From: Epiperipatus broadwayi
Lineage: Eukaryota; Onychophora; Udeonychophora; Euonychophora; Peripatidae
Direction of reading: 5' to 3'
Assembly: GCA_028023455.1 (NCBI GenBank)
Contig: JAQFVV010006215.1
Span: 12,999,473-13,063,472, forward strand
Length of the DNA: 64,000 bases
Every line of letters begins with the position of its first letter. Positions within the stretch are counted from its first letter, which is position 1. Under the pieces are notes generated by a model. The model did no database searches and was not told the DNA's origin. It was given only the letters and a program-made list of their open reading frames with translations. The position numbers and the translations under genes are program-made. Positions 60,216 through 64,000 of this stretch are shown in pieces.

Positions 60216-63160
60216 ATTTTTGTGTCCTCCACCTTATTACTCTCTAAGTCTATTTAGCCACTTACTGTCTGTATTGGCAACTTAAATATATACGTTACAT
60301 GAATGACCGTCCCAGTATCTAGAGTCTAATAAACCTATATATCATTAACTGTAAGAATTTAGTCCATGTTCTAAGCTGAGCTAGAAAAGGGATAACCCCG
60401 TGCTGTTATAAAGTCATCATCGGTTAGTCATACCGGGGTTTGGGTTTGAATTCAGTTGGCGTTTTGGAATTAATTCTTAAACGTGGGCTGGGTTTGAATT
60501 CGGGTACTGTGTATGAGTAAGCGTGGTGAATTTATACCGGTACAATATGTGATATTAAAACTATATAAATTGAAATGATCGTGAGAACATTTCAAGCATC
60601 CTCACTAACAGCATGATCACATATAAATTACAGATGATAAAATATAATGCCAAACTAAGCATCCTATAAAAAAAAGACCAACAATTTTACACACAGAATT
60701 AAGATTATTCAAAGATAATCAATTTATTCTGGAAAGATTGAGCAAAGGAAAATAAATACACTTTTGTTATATACATTTCAACTAATGCCCACATAACATA
60801 ATACACATCCATATCAAAAGCATGTACATATTGAACATTTTATTAATGATGTGTTCAAATGAGTGATGCATTTTATCAAATTTACTGTAAGGGGTTAAAT
60901 AGCTTTTAAATTTAAATCATAAGAATATATAATTGAATTAAACTTTTCTTATGTGCTCAATAAATTGAGAATCCTTAAATGACAGAATATTCAAGATAGT
61001 ATTTGAGAAGATGATTAAAATGGTCTATCTTCAACTTTCAAAAAGAAAAGATCATTTTAACATGCATTAAATAAGATTGTTTTAAAAAAATAAAGTTGAA
61101 AAAAATTTCAAGAAAATACTCATCTGAACTGTCCTAAATAATTTGAGTAATTTTAGAGAAAGGCATATTTAAATTTAAAATTACTAATTATAGAAAAGAG
61201 CATGAAATAATGAAGATTATAAATATTAGAAACTCATCTGATTATATTTTAAATTAATTGGTAAATTATATTTATTGAGTCAATTAAATTGGAATTGAAA
61301 CTCTCAATAAACTTATCAATTTAAAAAATTTTAAGAATCGATACAGCAGGATAACTAAAAGTCATGATAAGCTAAATTTAGTTTTCCCTTTCTATTGTAA
61401 ATCAATGTTCAATTTTGTCACTTTCAAATGACCTAAACTTGCAAAGCAATAAATTGAAACAAACTTCTTGGAACTCAATCTTCTAGCTTTTTCAAAATTG
61501 TGGATTAGCATAGTAAATGCATTTAGGTGTTCAAATATGATTGGAATCAAATTAATGGAGTATGAAACTGAGGAAATTATCCCCCCAAAATAATTTGATA
61601 TCCTTAAATGAATTCTTAACTATAGTTGATCAAATAGTCAATCTATGTACAGAACTTTCATAAGATAAATTTAATTATGAATTTTAGAGATCACATGTGG
61701 ATTTTCTATTGTATAACTAAGCTGAATATCTATTATTTGTGTGCAATATTACTTTGTTATATATTAATAATTAATTATCTTTTATTTTACATGTTGCTTG
61801 AAAACATATCATTTTCCTGAGGAGCATATATGATAAATCAGTTTCAGTTGTTACAATGAGTTATATAATAACAAAAAGGGTATGCAATTGTTCATTTGTT
61901 TTAAATTATTTTTGATGAATTAAGGGAATTAGAATGGAGAAAAATATTACAAATATATCATCTTTGAAGTCATTATTTGCATATAGGATATGAGTACTGA
62001 TCATGGAAAGTAATTGATTAAGAGTTATCATTTACAGATCTATCTTAATTATTTATGTTTTAGAGACCTTACATTCATATTATACCAGTAATGGTGGTAT
62101 TAAATATATATAAACCTGTACATACACATACATTCTTATGACATCGCATGTAATACAAGATAAATGAAATGAATAGAAAATAATATAACAATTATTTATC
62201 TATTTTAATTATCAACTAATTGTTAATAGTTTTAAATGTATTTACCATTATAGGTTATTTAAGCCAACACAAACTGCTATGTTTGTAAAACATATGGCAA
62301 GCCATTGTATCATATAAAGCATATATATAGTATATAATTATTTCTTAATACTATATATAAAAAATATTTAATTACATATTGCAATATTTTTCCTATGGCT
62401 ATAATTCATTTGATTGCATAAAATAAATATTGTTCAAAAGAAAATAATAAAAGTAAATCAGTCAAAATTTTCACAAATACTCCGATTCATTAAAGTATAG
62501 AATCAATGGCATTTACATTAACACAAGGCAGCTCAATCCTTAGTATCATCAATGTTCTTAATGGATAGTTATAGAAAATCCATGACTAAATACTTTTTTG
62601 TGTATGTATATATAACAATACATAAAGATCCATGATCATTCATTGATAAATATTTATCTGTGCAATAATAATTTAGAATTAAAATATAAAAGTGTGAAGC
62701 ACTTGAAAGAGAAGCTATAAAAAGTGCAAAAATATTAAACGCTTAGTGCTTTTGAGGCAGGTTGCCTCATATTCATAACAATACTGAGTAGTGCAGAATA
62801 GGGAGATAATGGCGATATAAGTAACTTATTAACTGCTTGTAAACAAAGCAATATTTTACCAAGTGTATTTTTTGTGTATTGTCCAGATAGATTTTATTTT
62901 AGAATATTTTGTAAATTTGTTGTTTCAAACATTTATGTATAATTATCACATAATTATAAATACCCACATGATAATTTTAAAATAAAGTATAATGTGAATT
63001 GAAGCATGTTTAATTATTTAGTTTTTTTTTTTGGAATACATAAGCCTATTGATCAACATTATATAAATATTAACAATTTTACATAAAACATCATTGGTCA
63101 GGTAAAACTTTAATTATTTATTAGCATGATAAAAACTACATGTATTCACACAATCATATA
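60216..63160. other. AT-rich non-coding stretch
   Basis: Around 60360-60552 G+C is higher and GGGTTTGAATTC occurs twice about 40 bases apart (near 60443 and 60490), resembling weak B boxes. Beyond that nothing is recognised. Confidence 0.4.
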
Positions 63161-63164
63161 ATTA

Positions 63165-63190
63165 TATAGCAGGATAGGTATCCTGCTATA
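63165..63190. repeat. Perfect 12-bp inverted repeat with 2-base centre
   Basis: TATAGCAGGATA, GG, then TATCCTGCTATA. It is strikingly perfect for its surroundings; no neighbouring feature explains it. Confidence 0.8.
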
Positions 63191-64000
63191 AATGTTTTAT
63201 AATCAATCTACTATTTGTTTTATTAAATTGTTTATTGTTTTATAATATATTGCTTGCTTTAAAAAAAATTTTCTGTGTGCTTTCCCTTTATAATATCAAA
63301 GAAACAAACTTTGATTTGATTAAAATACACACAATATATAAATCAATTTTTTCCAAGCATAATAAAGAAAGATAATTAGATAAATAAGCAATTGATCATA
63401 TAATAAACAAACTTAGAAGCAGAAGCATCACATGGTTTTTCCTTATAAAAGATCTTACTCAATTGAGTCTAGCTTGGAACAGCATGAAAGGAACAGATGT
63501 CATGGAGATGGGGATAAATTTTGATAACATAGCAGGGTATCATTTCATTATCATTGATCTTAAGCTGCTTAGATAAGTAAAGAACATACAAAGATTGATG
63601 TGATTATGCACACATATATGCAAATGATGACCCGCATATATGCGTGTGACCATTACAATATTTATATATTCATATATTTTGCAAATAATTACTTTTAGAA
63701 TGCTTCGAATTAAATGTCTAAGTTGTAGTTAAAGCTAACAGTTAAGTTGAACTATACATGTGCATTATTTAAATGAATAATTTTAAAATTGTTTTTATCT
63801 CTAATTTTTAATAAGTTTCTGTACTATTGTTTTTTTTTTTTTTTCTAATTCTGTAAAAAATAATGAATCAAAAATTCATTGTACCATTAATCTCTCTACA
63901 ATGTTATTTTTTTTCTTTTATTTATAATCAATTCAATTTCACTTTTGCTTTCAATATTTATGCACATATAGTAAAGTGCTGGAAATTTCCAAGTTTTAAA
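63191..64000. other. AT-rich non-coding stretch
   Basis: Nothing recognisable seen. Confidence 0.45.

Noticed and set aside
62755-62775. GAGGCAGGTTGCCTC hairpin
   Set aside because: Six-base stem only; expected by chance in a window this size.

Overview
The window is AT-rich eukaryotic DNA (roughly three quarters A+T by eye). It has long non-coding stretches, homopolymer runs, minisatellites and decayed mobile elements, and no prokaryotic gene organisation. The one credible host protein-coding exon resembles the N-terminus of bark beetle/anakonda, a large extracellular protein of epithelial tricellular junctions described in arthropods. With the Penelope-like, Ty3/gypsy and hAT/ZBED elements this suggests an invertebrate, probably a protostome. 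The species cannot be told from the sequence alone.

Layout. 1-7.6 kb: AT-rich non-coding DNA with a 106-base T run and a tRNA-Gly-like sequence at 6.2 kb; on the minus strand this is intron territory of the gene at 7.7 kb. 7676-7933 (minus): first coding exon of the bark-like gene, with signal peptide and a consensus splice donor. 9.96-11.97 kb: a foldback element with ~308-bp inverted arms. 13.4-19.5 kb: a SINE-like fragment, a possible solo LTR, and a decayed LTR-type element with a coiled-coil gag-like remnant. 20-24.7 kb: AT-rich, no convincing gene. 24.8-27.95 kb: a hAT/ZBED transposase pseudogene split by a 5'-truncated Penelope-like element (PLE). The PLE carries RT and GIY-YIG domains, then a tRNA-like Pol III promoter module, a hammerhead-ribozyme-like motif and a 42-bp tandem repeat. 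28.43-39.60 kb: a complete but dead minus-strand Ty3/gypsy element of ~11.2 kb with unusually long LTRs (~2.6 and ~3.0 kb) and gag, protease, RT, RNase H and a deleted integrase.

39.6-64 kb: mostly AT-rich non-coding DNA. It holds a ~1-kb palindromic repeat at 42.77-43.81 kb with hammerhead-like cores, a coding-like relic at 47.2-47.5 kb, minisatellites at 46.6, 48.3, 49.0 and 60.1 kb, small inverted-repeat elements at 50.2 and 54.9 kb, and a second tRNA-like sequence at 52.3 kb. Two GC-rich islands with LTR/promoter-like features lie at 53.7 and 59.4-59.9 kb, and a possible 5' exon at 58.5-58.9 kb.

Almost everything recognisable is mobile-element debris. The main points of interest are the tRNA-like plus hammerhead-like module at the PLE 3' end, the dispersed repeat family with a similar core (13.4, 42.9, 43.3, 43.7 and 56.3 kb), and the PLE-into-hAT insertion bounded by matching target sequence. 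Frames, motifs and boundaries were read by eye, so repeat ends carry errors of several bases and family assignments have not been tested by database search.
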